This document shows positions 23,023 through 32,562 of a DNA stretch of 64,000 nt, in pieces; within the stretch, counting starts at the first letter, position 1, and each line of letters begins with the position of its first letter. A program made the position numbers and the translations under genes. A model generated the notes under the pieces. That model searched no databases, had not been told where the DNA came from, and saw only the letters and a list, made by a program, of their open reading frames with translations. The stretch is from Enterocloster aldenensis (GTDB taxonomy: Bacteria; Bacillota; Clostridia; Lachnospirales; Lachnospiraceae), in contig NZ_QVEX01000001.1 in assembly GCF_003434055.1 (NCBI RefSeq), forward strand, positions 683,824-747,823, written 5' to 3'.

Positions 23023-24402
23023 CTTATCCCAGAGGAATGGATCCTGAATCATTTCCAGATACCCCTTTAAACATTTCCTGAAGCCAAGGATCTCAGGCGT
23101 CCGGCATCCGGCCTCTATGAGGCGGGGGCTTATCTGCCAGGGATCCTTTTCCTGGTCGTAAAGCAGCTCTGTCTGCCGGCCGCCAGGTGCGTACCCGTTG
23201 GAAACCACATAGGTATACCGGGGCGTCCTTATGCCCCTCCATCCATAGGACTTGTGGTTCAGCCCCTTTTGGGTGAAGGCCGCCACCATCTCCTCCCCGC
23301 CGGGATAAGAGCAGATGAACATGGACCCGGGGCTGTCCTCCTCCTGTCCAAGGGCGCTGTTTTTATGGCTTACCCCCTGGCAGGTTCCGGGCACCGCAAG
23401 CCCCAGCAGCTCCAGGAGGGTGGGCATATGGTCCGGGCTGGCAAAGATGACCGGATTCTCCCCGGGAGCAATCCGCCCCTTCTGGCGCAGGATCAGGGGG
23501 ATGTGGAGGGATTCCTCAAACCACACATTCTTGCTCATAAGCCCGTGGGAGCCCATCATCTCCCCATGGTCTGCGGAGAGCACCACCAGGGTATCCTCCT
23601 CCATGCCCCGGGTCCTCAGATACTCCATGATCCTGCCGAACTGCCGGTCAATCCCATTCACCGCCGCAAAATACTGCCGGGCAATGACCTCCATCTCAGG
23701 CGTCCTCATGGATTTTGGCACATTGGGCCTCCAATTGATTTCCAGATTCCGGAACCTGTCATAATACCGGTCAGGCACCAGCTCATAGGGGAGATGGGGC
23801 GGATTGTAGGAAAGGAACAGCGCAAAGGGATCCTCCCCGCCCCCATGTGTTTCCATATACTCAATTGCCTTGTCTGTCTCAAACTCCGGGGACCATCTGC
23901 CCGGCCGTATCTGCTCCGGACCGTCCATCCAGTAATGGGGATCCAGATGGTTGTCACAGGCCCCGTAGGACAGCCAGTAATCAAACCCCTGCCTGCGTTC
24001 CCCCGGGGGCGTGTAGGCATCCCAGTCCCTTGCCCCGGACAGGGGATCCTCCTGGAAATTCTGCTCCGGGGCGTCCAGATGCCATTTGCCTATATAGGCC
24101 GTGCGGTAGCCATTGTCCTTTAATACATTTCCGATACAGGTCTCCTGGGGCTTTAACATGATTTTCTCCTCCAGCCCCGTCTTGCAGTTGGTCCAAAGGC
24201 CAATGGACAGCGGATACTTTCCGGTCATCAGGCAGCCCCTGTGCGGGGTGCAGAGGGGAAAGGTGCTGTAGGCATTGGTAAACACCTGCCCTTCCCCTGC
24301 AAAGGAGTCCATGGCCGGGGTGATTACCTGGTCCTGGCCCGTCACGCCAAGGGCCTGGTATCTCCATTGGTCAGCAAATATGTACAGCAGATTTGTCTTC
24401 AT
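23005..24402 (-). CDS. type I sulfatase
   Basis: A 465-residue sulfatase with the CxPxR modification motif in TFPLCTPHRGCLMTG, so Cys51 becomes formylglycine after maturation by an anSME-type enzyme not present in the window. Other family marks are IFADQWR, AYIGKWHLDAPEQ and SADHGEMMGSHG. No signal peptide is visible, so it acts in the cytoplasm on imported sulfated sugars. The start at 24402 follows AAAGGAATCG. It is the last gene of the SBP-permease-permease-GH88-sulfatase series, after a hairpin. The sulfate position it cleaves cannot be read from the sequence. Confidence 0.92.
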   Translation of the reverse strand: MKTNLLYIFADQWRYQALGVTGQDQVITPAMDSFAGEGQVFTNAYSTFPLCTPHRGCLMTGKYPLSIGLWTNCKTGLEEKIMLKPQETCIGNVLKDNGYRTAYIGKWHLDAPEQNFQEDPLSGARDWDAYTPPGERRQGFDYWLSYGACDNHLDPHYWMDGPEQIRPGRWSPEFETDKAIEYMETHGGGEDPFALFLSYNPPHLPYELVPDRYYDRFRNLEINWRPNVPKSMRTPEMEVIARQYFAAVNGIDRQFGRIMEYLRTRGMEEDTLVVLSADHGEMMGSHGLMSKNVWFEESLHIPLILRQKGRIAPGENPVIFASPDHMPTLLELLGLAVPGTCQGVSHKNSALGQEEDSPGSMFICSYPGGEEMVAAFTQKGLNHKSYGWRGIRTPRYTYVVSNGYAPGGRQTELLYDQEKDPWQISPRLIEAGCRTPEILGFRKCLKGYLEMIQDPFLWDKDRQPV

Positions 24403-24431
24403 AGATTTCGATTCCTTTCTGTTCATGGGTT

Positions 24432-24473
24432 AAAACCCCGGCCTCCGTAAAAAACCGGATGGCCGGGGTTTTT
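24432..24473 (-). terminator. hairpin between GH88 and sulfatase genes
   Basis: CCCCGGCC and GGCCGGGG form an 8-bp GC-rich stem with a 17-nt loop, with T-runs on both strands. It may reduce read-through from GH88 into the sulfatase. Confidence 0.65.
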
Positions 24474-24490
24474 GTCCGTCCTTTATGTAT

Positions 24491-25666
24491 TTACCAGTAA
24501 GGCTCCCAGTTCCCCGTCATCCTTGTCAATGCTTCCATGTAGAAATAATCACCCCATGTATTGCATTCATCCACGCCCCTGTCCGTGCAGGTGTTTTCCT
24601 TGGAATCCCTTGCATAGGTGCCGTGAAGGAGAAGGCCGTTGGATTTGCTGTAATCCTGGTTGGCGCAGTGGTCTATAAGGGCCCTGAGCATCCTGAGGGC
24701 TGCATCCATGTATCTGTCCGCCCGTTCCCTGTCCAGATACCGCGCCATCTCCATGATGCCGCACACCGCAATGGCTGATGCAGAGGAATCCCTTGGCTCG
24801 CTGCTGCCTGTGTCAAAGTCAAAATCCCAGTAAGGCACCAGGTCCTCCGGCAGATGCCCTATGAAATAATCCGTCACACGGCAGAACAGGTCAATGTAGG
24901 AGCTGTCCTTTAAATACCGGTAACTGAGGGCAATGCCGTAGATGCCCCATGCCTGTCCCCTGGCCCAGGCCGAGCCGTTCCTGTTGCCCTGGTGGGTGAC
25001 CCCGTAAGTGGGTTCCCCTGTTTCCATGTCAATAAAATAGGTATGGTAGGTGGAATCATCCGGCCTCAGGATGCATTTCATGGCTGTCTTTATATGGTTC
25101 CTGGCCTTCATGGCGTAGGAATCATCCCCTGTAACCTCAGTGGCCCAGTAAAGGATCGGCAGGTTCAGCAGGCAGTCAATGATCAGCCTGTATTCCGAGG
25201 CCTGGCCCGGATTCCCCCATGCCTGGAGGAACTGTCCCTTTTGCCTGTAGCGTCCAGCCAGATGGTCTGCCGCCAGGATGGCGGCTTCCTTTGCGTGGAG
25301 GCTGCCTGTAAGCTTATAGGCAGCCACACAGGACAGGCTGAACAGGAAGCCCATGTCGTGATGGTTTACGTCCGTCTTGTTCTTTATCCGCTCAAGGAAG
25401 CTTTCAACCTGCACTTCCCCTGCTTTTAAAAATCCCTCATCCCCTGTATGCTCGTAGGCCAGCCAGATTACGCCGGTCCAGAATCCCGTGGTCCATTCCA
25501 CGTTCTCCGTTGGCTCATAAAACCCGCCAAAGCTGTTGGAGGACTGGAAATGATCCGTAAACTGCCCTAAATTGGCTTTCACAATCCTTACCGCGCTGTC
25601 AAGGGCCGCCGCTGCGCCCTTTTGGTCCAGGCCCGGATACTGTTTCAGATGTTCAAATGTCTGCAT
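24491..25666 (-). CDS. glycoside hydrolase family 88, unsaturated glucuronyl hydrolase
   Basis: This enzyme removes the 4,5-unsaturated uronic acid left by polysaccharide lyases on glycosaminoglycan di- or oligosaccharides. The 391-residue protein has NHHDMGFLFSLS near residue 102 (the HDxGF motif with a catalytic Asp) and RGQAWGIYGIAL near 230, both typical of GH88. No signal peptide is seen, so it works in the cytoplasm after ABC import. The start at 25666 fits the conserved N-terminus; the ribosome site AAAGGA is about 15 nt away, and a TTG a few codons upstream is an alternative. It follows the permease by 22 nt. Confidence 0.93.
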   Translation of the reverse strand: MQTFEHLKQYPGLDQKGAAAALDSAVRIVKANLGQFTDHFQSSNSFGGFYEPTENVEWTTGFWTGVIWLAYEHTGDEGFLKAGEVQVESFLERIKNKTDVNHHDMGFLFSLSCVAAYKLTGSLHAKEAAILAADHLAGRYRQKGQFLQAWGNPGQASEYRLIIDCLLNLPILYWATEVTGDDSYAMKARNHIKTAMKCILRPDDSTYHTYFIDMETGEPTYGVTHQGNRNGSAWARGQAWGIYGIALSYRYLKDSSYIDLFCRVTDYFIGHLPEDLVPYWDFDFDTGSSEPRDSSASAIAVCGIMEMARYLDRERADRYMDAALRMLRALIDHCANQDYSKSNGLLLHGTYARDSKENTCTDRGVDECNTWGDYFYMEALTRMTGNWEPYW

Positions 25667-25688
25667 ATTCTTTATTCCCAATCCTTTC

Positions 25689-26516
25689 TTATCCCTTAAT
25701 GCCGCTGGCGGCAACGCCTTCCACGAAGAACCTCTGACAGCTTAAGAATACAATCACAACCGGAATCAGGGAACAGACCGAGGCAGCCATGATCCATGCA
25801 TAGTCGGCGCCGTACTGTGAGATAAACATACGGATTCCAAGCTGCACTGTTTTCAGTTCCTTTGTCTTGAGGTAAATCAACGGCCCCATGAAATCGTTCC
25901 ACACATTGGTAAAGGTGAAAATGGTAAGGGTGGCCATGGCAGGCTTTCCAAGAGGGAATATGATCCTTCTGAAAATGCCGAACTCGTTAAGCCCGTCTAT
26001 CCTGGCCGCCTCACACAGCTCATCCGGTATACTGATATAAAACTGGCGTATGAGGAACACGCCGAAGGCTGAGAAAGCCTGCATGAGGATCAGCCCCAGG
26101 TGGGTGTCGTTAAGCCCCATTTTTGATACCATGATGAACTGGGGAACCATATATACCTGCCACGGCACCGCAATGGTGGTCACATACATAAGGAACAGCG
26201 TGTCCCTGCCCTTGAACCTGCACTTGGTGAAGCCGTAGGCCGCAAAACAGCTGGTGCACAGCTGGATGATGGTGGTGCACACCGTAAGCTTCGTGGTATT
26301 GGCAAAAAAGGTGACCAGGGGAAGCTTTTTCCATATCACGCTGTAGTTCTCAGGATGCATGGTTTCAGGCCACCACCTCATGGGAATTGAGAACACGTCC
26401 TTGTTCAGCTTCAGGGATGATATCACCATCCAGTAAAAGGGCACCAGCATGAACAATGACAATGCAATCAGAAGGGCGTACAATACGATTTTTGTCAGTT
26501 TCTTTTTCTTTTCCAC
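25689..26516 (-). CDS. carbohydrate ABC transporter permease (MalG type)
   Basis: A 275-residue membrane protein with six predicted helices and the EAA loop EAARIDGLNEFGIFRRIIFPLGKPA, shown in part as EAARIDGLNEFGIF, which contacts the ATPase. It is one half of the membrane channel of a CUT1-type sugar importer. The start is a GTG at 26516, with AAGGAGGGGG upstream. The ATPase gene is missing from the locus, so a shared MsmK-type ATPase elsewhere is probably used, as is common in Firmicutes. Confidence 0.94.
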   Translation of the reverse strand: MEKKKKLTKIVLYALLIALSLFMLVPFYWMVISSLKLNKDVFSIPMRWWPETMHPENYSVIWKKLPLVTFFANTTKLTVCTTIIQLCTSCFAAYGFTKCRFKGRDTLFLMYVTTIAVPWQVYMVPQFIMVSKMGLNDTHLGLILMQAFSAFGVFLIRQFYISIPDELCEAARIDGLNEFGIFRRIIFPLGKPAMATLTIFTFTNVWNDFMGPLIYLKTKELKTVQLGIRMFISQYGADYAWIMAASVCSLIPVVIVFLSCQRFFVEGVAASGIKG

Positions 26517-26529
26517 GTTTTCCCCCTCC

Positions 26530-27447
26530 TTACAGGTCCTTTGACCACTTCTTCTCACCCCGGAACTGAATCAGGGTGATAATCAGTACAATCACAAACA
26601 GTATGATGGCAGCAGCGCTGGCAGGGCCGAACTCCCAGGTAGTAAATGCCTTTTCATAGATAAAGTTTACCAGGGTCTTGGTGGCATTGCCCGGGCCGCC
26701 TCCTGTCATTACGTACACAAGGTCAAATACCTTAAAGCACTGTATGGTCAGCATGATCATCACAAAGAAAGTAGTGGGGGTGAGCATGGGGATCGTTACG
26801 TACACCAGCTTCTGCCAGCCGTTGGCCCCGTCAATCCCCGCTGCCTCATAAAGGGAATTGGAGATTCCCTGGAGGGCTGCCAGGTACACGATCATATAGT
26901 AACCCATGTATTTCCATATACTGACCAGGGACACCGCCACCATAGCCCAGTCCTTGTCCACCACCCACCTGGGCGGGTTGGCAATGCCGATAAACTTAAG
27001 GAATTCGTTTACCGGGCCGAAGTCAGGCTGGAACAGCATGTTCCACACAGCGCCCACCGCCACGATGGATGCAATATAAGGAAAGTAGAATGCGGTGCGG
27101 AATATTGCAACCCCCTTGATTTTGCTGTTCAGCAGCACGGCCAGCAAAAGGGCCAGGACCAGGGTTGGCAGCACGGTCATAAGGGCGTAGCTGAGTGTAT
27201 GCACCAGGGAGCCCCGAAACACCCTGTCCCCAAAAATATCCACAAAGTTCTGGAGTCCCACAAACTCCATGGGGCGTGTGGAACCGTCCCAGCTCATGAC
27301 ACTCATGACAAAGGAAAATATTACAGGTATGAAAACAAATACCGTATACCCAATCAGATTAGGCATGATGAATGCATACCCGGTGAGATTGGCCCTGATA
27401 GCCCGTTTCCGGCTGGATGTCAAACCTTTCGTCTTTTCTTTACTCAT
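26530..27447 (-). CDS. carbohydrate ABC transporter permease (MalF type)
   Basis: A 305-residue membrane protein with six helices and the EAA motif EAAGIDGANGWQKLVYVTIP near residue 205. It pairs with the MalG-type permease encoded 13 nt downstream. The second of two close ATGs (27447) is preferred because AAGGAGG sits at a better distance. The neighbouring lipoprotein delivers the substrate, which is probably a sulfated, unsaturated oligosaccharide given the GH88 and sulfatase genes. Confidence 0.94.
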   Translation of the reverse strand: MSKEKTKGLTSSRKRAIRANLTGYAFIMPNLIGYTVFVFIPVIFSFVMSVMSWDGSTRPMEFVGLQNFVDIFGDRVFRGSLVHTLSYALMTVLPTLVLALLLAVLLNSKIKGVAIFRTAFYFPYIASIVAVGAVWNMLFQPDFGPVNEFLKFIGIANPPRWVVDKDWAMVAVSLVSIWKYMGYYMIVYLAALQGISNSLYEAAGIDGANGWQKLVYVTIPMLTPTTFFVMIMLTIQCFKVFDLVYVMTGGGPGNATKTLVNFIYEKAFTTWEFGPASAAAIILFVIVLIITLIQFRGEKKWSKDL

Positions 27448-27495
27448 ATCCATCCTCCTTGGAAAGGGGACCCTCCGGTCCCCCTTTGCCGGCTG

Positions 27496-28821
27496 TTACC
27501 AGCCCTTTATCTCTGCCACGCGCTCTTTTAATTCATTGATTCCGTCATCCACCGAATACCCATGGATCATAATCATCTCATGCACTTCATTGAGCACGGT
27601 GCGGATTTCCTCTATCTTGGAATCCAGGGGACGGTCAAATACGTAGTGGCTGTAGTTCAGGGCCTCCACATTGCCCTCCCCCTCCGGGAAAAACTCCGCG
27701 GATGCAATTGCTTCCAGGGAAGCTTCTGTCTGTATTCCTGTAAACACACCCTGCCGGGCCAGGATTTCAGCCGCTTCCTCTGATGCTGCAAACTTGACGA
27801 AATCCCAGGCCAGCTCAGGCTGGTCGCTGAATCTGCTGATGGTAATGGGGGTAAGGGCGCCGACCGTATAGCCGGCTTCCGTGTCAGAGGGATGGGGGAT
27901 GGCGGCCACGCCCCATCTGAAATCCGTCTCCCCTTCTGCCTGTGACTGCATCATGGTGGCAATGAACCAGGTTCCCATGGGCATCATGGCGCACTGCTGG
28001 TTCTTGAACACAGAGATATAGTGTATGTTGGCTGTCTTAAGGGTGGAATAATCCTGTATGTATCCGTTATCCTGAAGCTTTAAGGTGTTCTCATACCAGG
28101 GCTTCAGGAAATCATAATCTGTTTCAACCACGGTATGCTTTCCGTCCTGGACCGCCCAGTTGGTTACAAGGGCCTGCCATGTGTGGTGATGGGAGCCGTA
28201 AACCTTGCTGCCGCCCTCCCCGCTTGTAAGCCTGGCAGCCAGGTCATAGTATTCATCCCAGGTCATGTCATTGGACGGGTACTCCACGCCTGCCGCATCA
28301 AACAGGTCCTTGTTGTAATAGAGTACATACCAGTCATTCCTGTATGGGAGGGAGTAGGAAATGTCATTGTAACGAAGCTGTTCAGCAGCTCCCTTATACA
28401 CGGACAGGTCCAGGTTGTCCTTCTTAATAAAGTCATCCAGGGGAAGGAGCTGTTCCTTATCCGCCATCTGCAGCAGGGCTCCCATATCCTTAACCCATAT
28501 GACGTCCGGGTCCGGCTGTGCGGCAGAAAGGCTGATTCCCACGGAATTGTTATACTCATCCGCAGAGGTGTCAATCACCTTTATCTCCACATCCGGGTTC
28601 TTGGCCTCGTAAGCATCAATGATGGCAGAAAACTGGGGTGTGGATTCATTGTCCCAGGTGGTTACGGACAGGACCGCCTTTCCCTCCCCTGTCTTGGCCG
28701 CGGATTCCTTACCGATTTCCCCTGCGCTTCCTGTTTCCTTGCTGCCTGAACCGCAGGCCGTAAGGGCTCCTGCCGCCATTACGGCTGCCATTGCTGCTGC
28801 TATCAACTGTTTCTTCTTCAT
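27496..28821 (-). CDS. ABC transporter sugar-binding lipoprotein
   Basis: A 441-residue family 1 solute-binding protein. The signal peptide ends in the lipobox ALTACGSGS, so it is lipid-anchored outside the membrane. The rest follows the pattern of CUT1 sugar-binding proteins (VLSVTTWDNES near residue 50, then ALTPITISRFSDQPELAWDF, shown in part as PITISRFSDQP). It begins the operon, with GGGAGG upstream, and diverges from the YesM-type kinase gene. Its ligand is inferred from context as a glycosaminoglycan-type fragment. Confidence 0.93.
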   Translation of the reverse strand: MKKKQLIAAAMAAVMAAGALTACGSGSKETGSAGEIGKESAAKTGEGKAVLSVTTWDNESTPQFSAIIDAYEAKNPDVEIKVIDTSADEYNNSVGISLSAAQPDPDVIWVKDMGALLQMADKEQLLPLDDFIKKDNLDLSVYKGAAEQLRYNDISYSLPYRNDWYVLYYNKDLFDAAGVEYPSNDMTWDEYYDLAARLTSGEGGSKVYGSHHHTWQALVTNWAVQDGKHTVVETDYDFLKPWYENTLKLQDNGYIQDYSTLKTANIHYISVFKNQQCAMMPMGTWFIATMMQSQAEGETDFRWGVAAIPHPSDTEAGYTVGALTPITISRFSDQPELAWDFVKFAASEEAAEILARQGVFTGIQTEASLEAIASAEFFPEGEGNVEALNYSHYVFDRPLDSKIEEIRTVLNEVHEMIMIHGYSVDDGINELKERVAEIKGW

Positions 28822-28881
28822 GGTTACCTCCCGATTTAATCAGGGTTGTCTATCCCATCCCTGTACTTGTGAATCCAGCTT

Positions 28882-28909
28882 ACCATATCCCATCCCAATT
28901 AAAAATCAA
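28882..28909 (-). promoter_or_regulatory. promoter of the sugar ABC operon
   Basis: On the minus strand TTGATT (28909-28904) and TATGGT (28887-28882) are spaced by 16 nt, upstream of the solute-binding protein gene. The match is moderate and would suit an activator. Confidence 0.5.
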
Positions 28910-28943
28910 GGATTTTCTGGTTTCTGTTACAATTCTTATGTGG

Positions 28944-29017
28944 CGGAAATACCCCAAAAACAAAAAGATATATTATTTTCATATTGTATTACATTTTATA
29001 TATTGCGGGTATTTCCG
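28944..29017. promoter_or_regulatory. paired 11-bp inverted repeat, candidate response-regulator site
   Basis: CGGAAATACCC (28944-28954) recurs inverted as GGGTATTTCCG (29007-29017), 63 bp apart centre to centre, about six helical turns. The arms face the two divergent promoters: one lies about 35 bp upstream of the minus -35 box and the other directly abuts the plus -35 box. This is a good candidate for the adjacent AraC-type response regulator. Confidence 0.65.
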
Positions 29018-29019
29018 TG

Positions 29020-29048
29020 TTGTAAACTTGCTGCTTTTTGTGTATGAT
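29020..29048 (+). promoter_or_regulatory. promoter of the two-component genes
   Basis: TTGTAA (29020-29025), a 17-nt spacer and TATGAT (29043-29048) lie 22 nt before the histidine kinase ATG. Confidence 0.5.
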
Positions 29049-29070
29049 ACCGTTGAGGAGGGGATGGAAA

Positions 29071-30858
29071 ATGGAAAAAAACATGCCAACCACATTCCGC
29101 AGACGGATCATATGGTGCAATCTTCTGATTATAATCTGCATTGCAGCATCCATCAGCTTATACAATTATACATCCTACAAAAGGGATGTGATACATAATG
29201 AAACAGCCAATGCAGCCAGCCGGCTGAGCTCCCTGTCCGCGCGCCTGGGCGTTGCCTGCGAGGAGATGATTAATATTGTGCAGAACTGTGCGGAACGCAA
29301 ATCCCTGTTCCTCACGGCTTCCTTCCATACCTCCCCCCAGGAGGCGGACAAGAAAACCGGGATCCACGCAGCCAATGTACTGAGGGATTTCTGCGCCATT
29401 TCCGGCTACAGCCAGTACATTTACAAGCTTACCGTATACAGCAAGGGAAGTCCCCTGCTCCAGGCGGGAACCTCCCACGGAAGCACGGACGATGTGGAGC
29501 GCATCATCCAGGCGCCGTGGTTTCAGGATCATCTGGACAAATCCATGAATGAATATTTCCTCACCCTGGAGTCCAACCCATTTTCCCTGGGGGTGTCCAC
29601 GGAGCCAAGCATCCTTCCCCTGATCCGTCCCCTGCGCTATTCCCCCAGGACTGCCAGCCGGGATGCCTGGGTTTTCCTGGCCGTATCCCCCAAGCTGTTC
29701 CGGGACGCGCTGGATGTGGTTCCTGACAACAGGACCATAATGGTCCTGACCTCTGAGGGGGATCTTGTGGCCGGCCGCAACACCCAGGGCACGGACCCCC
29801 GGCTCCTGGCCCAAATGCTGGACGGACGGCCCGGGACCGGCAGCCAAAGGACCGATTTTAACGGTCTTGACAGCGTGATTGCCTGGGAAAAGCTCCCGGT
29901 AAGCGGCCTTACGGTCTGTGAGGTGGTTCCCATAAAGGATATGCCCCTGGACCAGGGCGTAATCCAAAGCACCATTGCCATTGTATTCATATTCTGCCTG
30001 GCCATCGGCCTGCTTTTGTCCCTGCTGTTCACCAGATACCTTACGGCGCCCATCAGCCGGCTCCTGGGGCACTTAGGCAGCATTTCCTCTGGGGACTTTT
30101 CAAGGAACCCTTCCATTGAGTCCGATGATGAAATAGGAATGATTGGCAAACAGATCAATGAGATGTCCGGACACATCAATGATTTGATTGAAACCCGTAT
30201 CCAGGGGGAAAAAGAAAAAAAAGATTTGGAAATCCAGATGCTCCAGGCCCAAATCAATCCACATTTCCTATACAATACACTGGATTCCATCAAATGGATT
30301 GCCACCATGCAGCACAATTCAGGCATTGTCCAGGTGGTCACCGCCCTGTCAGCCCTGCTCAAGAACATGGCAAAGGGCTTTAATGAAAAGGTCACCCTGG
30401 GCCAGGAACTGGATTTCCTTGACAATTATGTGACCATAGAAAAAATCAGGTATATCGAACTGTTTGACCTGGAAATCCAGGTGGATGACCCCATGCTCTA
30501 CCAGGCCGGGATCATCAAGCTCACCCTTCAGCCCCTTGTGGAAAACGCCATCTTCTCCGGCATTGAGCCAAGCGGGAATCCGGGGCTGATTAAAATACAT
30601 GCCTATTCCAGGCAGGATGTGCTTTACATTACAATCACGGACAACGGGGTGGGCATATCCGAGGAGGGCATACAGGAACTGCTGTCCGACACCTCCCGGG
30701 TGGGCAGGCACTATATGAGCGGCATCGGGCTTTCCAATGTGGACCGCAGGCTGAAGCTGGTTTATGGGGAGGAATACGGACTGACCATTGAAAGCCGGCC
30801 CGGGCAATATACCACTGTTACCATTGCCCTTCCGCTGGAATTTGATTTGGACAGGTAA
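29071..30858 (+). CDS. sensor histidine kinase, YesM/LytS type
   Basis: A 595-residue membrane kinase: an N-terminal helix, an extracellular sensor region (about 40-290), a second helix (TIAIVFIFCLAIGLLLSLLF), a HAMP linker, a His_kinase domain with INPHFLYNTLDSIKW (phospho-His near 397) and an HATPase domain (NGVGISEEG and GIGLSN motifs). It senses an outside signal, probably substrate or its binding protein, and phosphorylates the response regulator encoded 14 nt downstream. The start at 29071 follows GAGGAGGGG. Confidence 0.93.
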   Translation: MEKNMPTTFRRRIIWCNLLIIICIAASISLYNYTSYKRDVIHNETANAASRLSSLSARLGVACEEMINIVQNCAERKSLFLTASFHTSPQEADKKTGIHAANVLRDFCAISGYSQYIYKLTVYSKGSPLLQAGTSHGSTDDVERIIQAPWFQDHLDKSMNEYFLTLESNPFSLGVSTEPSILPLIRPLRYSPRTASRDAWVFLAVSPKLFRDALDVVPDNRTIMVLTSEGDLVAGRNTQGTDPRLLAQMLDGRPGTGSQRTDFNGLDSVIAWEKLPVSGLTVCEVVPIKDMPLDQGVIQSTIAIVFIFCLAIGLLLSLLFTRYLTAPISRLLGHLGSISSGDFSRNPSIESDDEIGMIGKQINEMSGHINDLIETRIQGEKEKKDLEIQMLQAQINPHFLYNTLDSIKWIATMQHNSGIVQVVTALSALLKNMAKGFNEKVTLGQELDFLDNYVTIEKIRYIELFDLEIQVDDPMLYQAGIIKLTLQPLVENAIFSGIEPSGNPGLIKIHAYSRQDVLYITITDNGVGISEEGIQELLSDTSRVGRHYMSGIGLSNVDRRLKLVYGEEYGLTIESRPGQYTTVTIALPLEFDLDR

Positions 30859-30872
30859 AAAGGAGGATTCAT

Positions 30873-32492
30873 ATGTACCGGATCATATTGGTAGATGACG
30901 AGCCTTTAATACTGGCCGGGATAGCGTCCCTGATCCAATGGGAAAGCCTGGGCTGCACCCTTGTGGGAAAGGCCACCAACGGCCCCAATGCCCTGGAGCT
31001 GATCCGTGAAACCCAGCCCGATATCGTTATCACGGATATCCGCATGCCTGTGATGGACGGGCTGGAGCTCATTGGCAGATGCAGGGAGGAGGGGATGGAA
31101 TTTTCCTTCATCGTGCTTACCAACCTGGAGGAATTCCATCTGGCCAGGCAGGCGGTACGCCTGGGGGCCGTGGACTATCTGGTAAAGCTGGACCTGTCCC
31201 CGGATTCCCTTATCTCCGCCCTAAAACGGGCCAAGGAGGAATGCGGCCTGCGGGAGAGCCACCGCAACCGGGAACTGTACGACCTTTTAATTAAGGACAA
31301 TGCAAAGCAGCTGGATACGGATTATTTCAAACATCTCCTGCTGCCCCGGAAAGCCGGCCCGGGGCACATGCCGGAGGGCCTGATAGGGCGTTACACCAGG
31401 CCCTTCATCATCCTCTTTACCATGGTGCCTGATACCATACAATTCGCGCAGGGAGGGGGAACTTACGATTTCCTCTTCATCCGGCAGCAGCTCATGGACA
31501 TACTGTCCGGGATCATTTCCCGCTATTTTAAAGCCTGCACCATACTGGAAACGGAAAAGGACACCCTTGTGCTCATTGTCTCTTCCAAGGAAAATACCTC
31601 TGACACAAAGTCCGTCCAGGACTTCTGCCTCAAGGTGAACGGGGCATTGAAAACCTACTTTGGGCTCACCGCCGTGTTCGGTCTCAGCCCGCAGGCTGAA
31701 AGCATCGCAGGGCTGCCCCTGGCCCTTGCCCAGGCCCGTACCGCCAGGGAGCATTACTATTATAATTCCCAGACCCCGGTGGTATTTTACAAGGGACAGA
31801 CCAACAGCGGGCCTGCCAAACGGGATTTTAACATCAATTTCCTGAAGCGTCCCCTGTCCTCCGCCATCAGCCTCAACGACAGCGCCCAGCTCCGGGAAAT
31901 CTTCAGCCAGCTCCTGTCCCTGTTTGCCCAGTATAAGCCGGACAAATCCCAGGCCGTAAGCGCCTGTATCAACCTGTACACCTACCTTTACAGCCTTTTC
32001 CAGGCAGAGGGGGAGTCCTACACCCATATATTTCCCTGCACCATGGACATTGCACAGTATCTGGACCACCTTGGCAGCCTGGAGGACATCCTTACGTGGC
32101 TGGACAGTTTCTGCCAAAAACTGTGCAACCTCCTTCCTGAACGCAGGGAAAACCGCTCCGACAAGCTGGTGTACCTCACCAGGCAGTATGTGGATGCACA
32201 TTACGCGGAAAAACTGACCCTGTCCGATATTGCAGAACATCTGAAAATCAGCTCCGGGCATCTGAGCACCACCTTCAGCAGATTCATGGACATGACCGTG
32301 TCGGATTACATTGCCCAGGTGAAGATTGAACATGCGAAACAGCTCATTGATTCCCACCAGTACCTGATTTACGAGGTGGCGGACATGCTGGGATTTGAAA
32401 ATGCATATTATTTCAGCAAGGTTTTTAAAAAGGTGACCGGCATGTCCCCAAGGGAATACGAACATTGCCCAAAATGGGAGGAAGGCAGATAG
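30873..32492 (+). CDS. AraC-type response regulator, YesN family
   Basis: A 539-residue protein with a receiver domain (phospho-Asp55 in IVITDIRMPVMDGLE), a long middle region and a C-terminal AraC double helix-turn-helix (about 440-535, KLTLSDIAEHLKISSGHLS and the closing GMSPREYE). It is the partner of the kinase just upstream and probably activates both divergent operons through the inverted repeats at 28944-29017. The ATG follows AAAGGAGGATTC. Confidence 0.94.
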   Translation: MYRIILVDDEPLILAGIASLIQWESLGCTLVGKATNGPNALELIRETQPDIVITDIRMPVMDGLELIGRCREEGMEFSFIVLTNLEEFHLARQAVRLGAVDYLVKLDLSPDSLISALKRAKEECGLRESHRNRELYDLLIKDNAKQLDTDYFKHLLLPRKAGPGHMPEGLIGRYTRPFIILFTMVPDTIQFAQGGGTYDFLFIRQQLMDILSGIISRYFKACTILETEKDTLVLIVSSKENTSDTKSVQDFCLKVNGALKTYFGLTAVFGLSPQAESIAGLPLALAQARTAREHYYYNSQTPVVFYKGQTNSGPAKRDFNINFLKRPLSSAISLNDSAQLREIFSQLLSLFAQYKPDKSQAVSACINLYTYLYSLFQAEGESYTHIFPCTMDIAQYLDHLGSLEDILTWLDSFCQKLCNLLPERRENRSDKLVYLTRQYVDAHYAEKLTLSDIAEHLKISSGHLSTTFSRFMDMTVSDYIAQVKIEHAKQLIDSHQYLIYEVADMLGFENAYYFSKVFKKVTGMSPREYEHCPKWEEGR

Positions 32493-32562
32493 GAAGGCCC
32501 GGCCGGGAATGACAGCCAGGCAGCCCCAGCTAAACGAAAACAGACAAAAGGAAGGTTATTAT

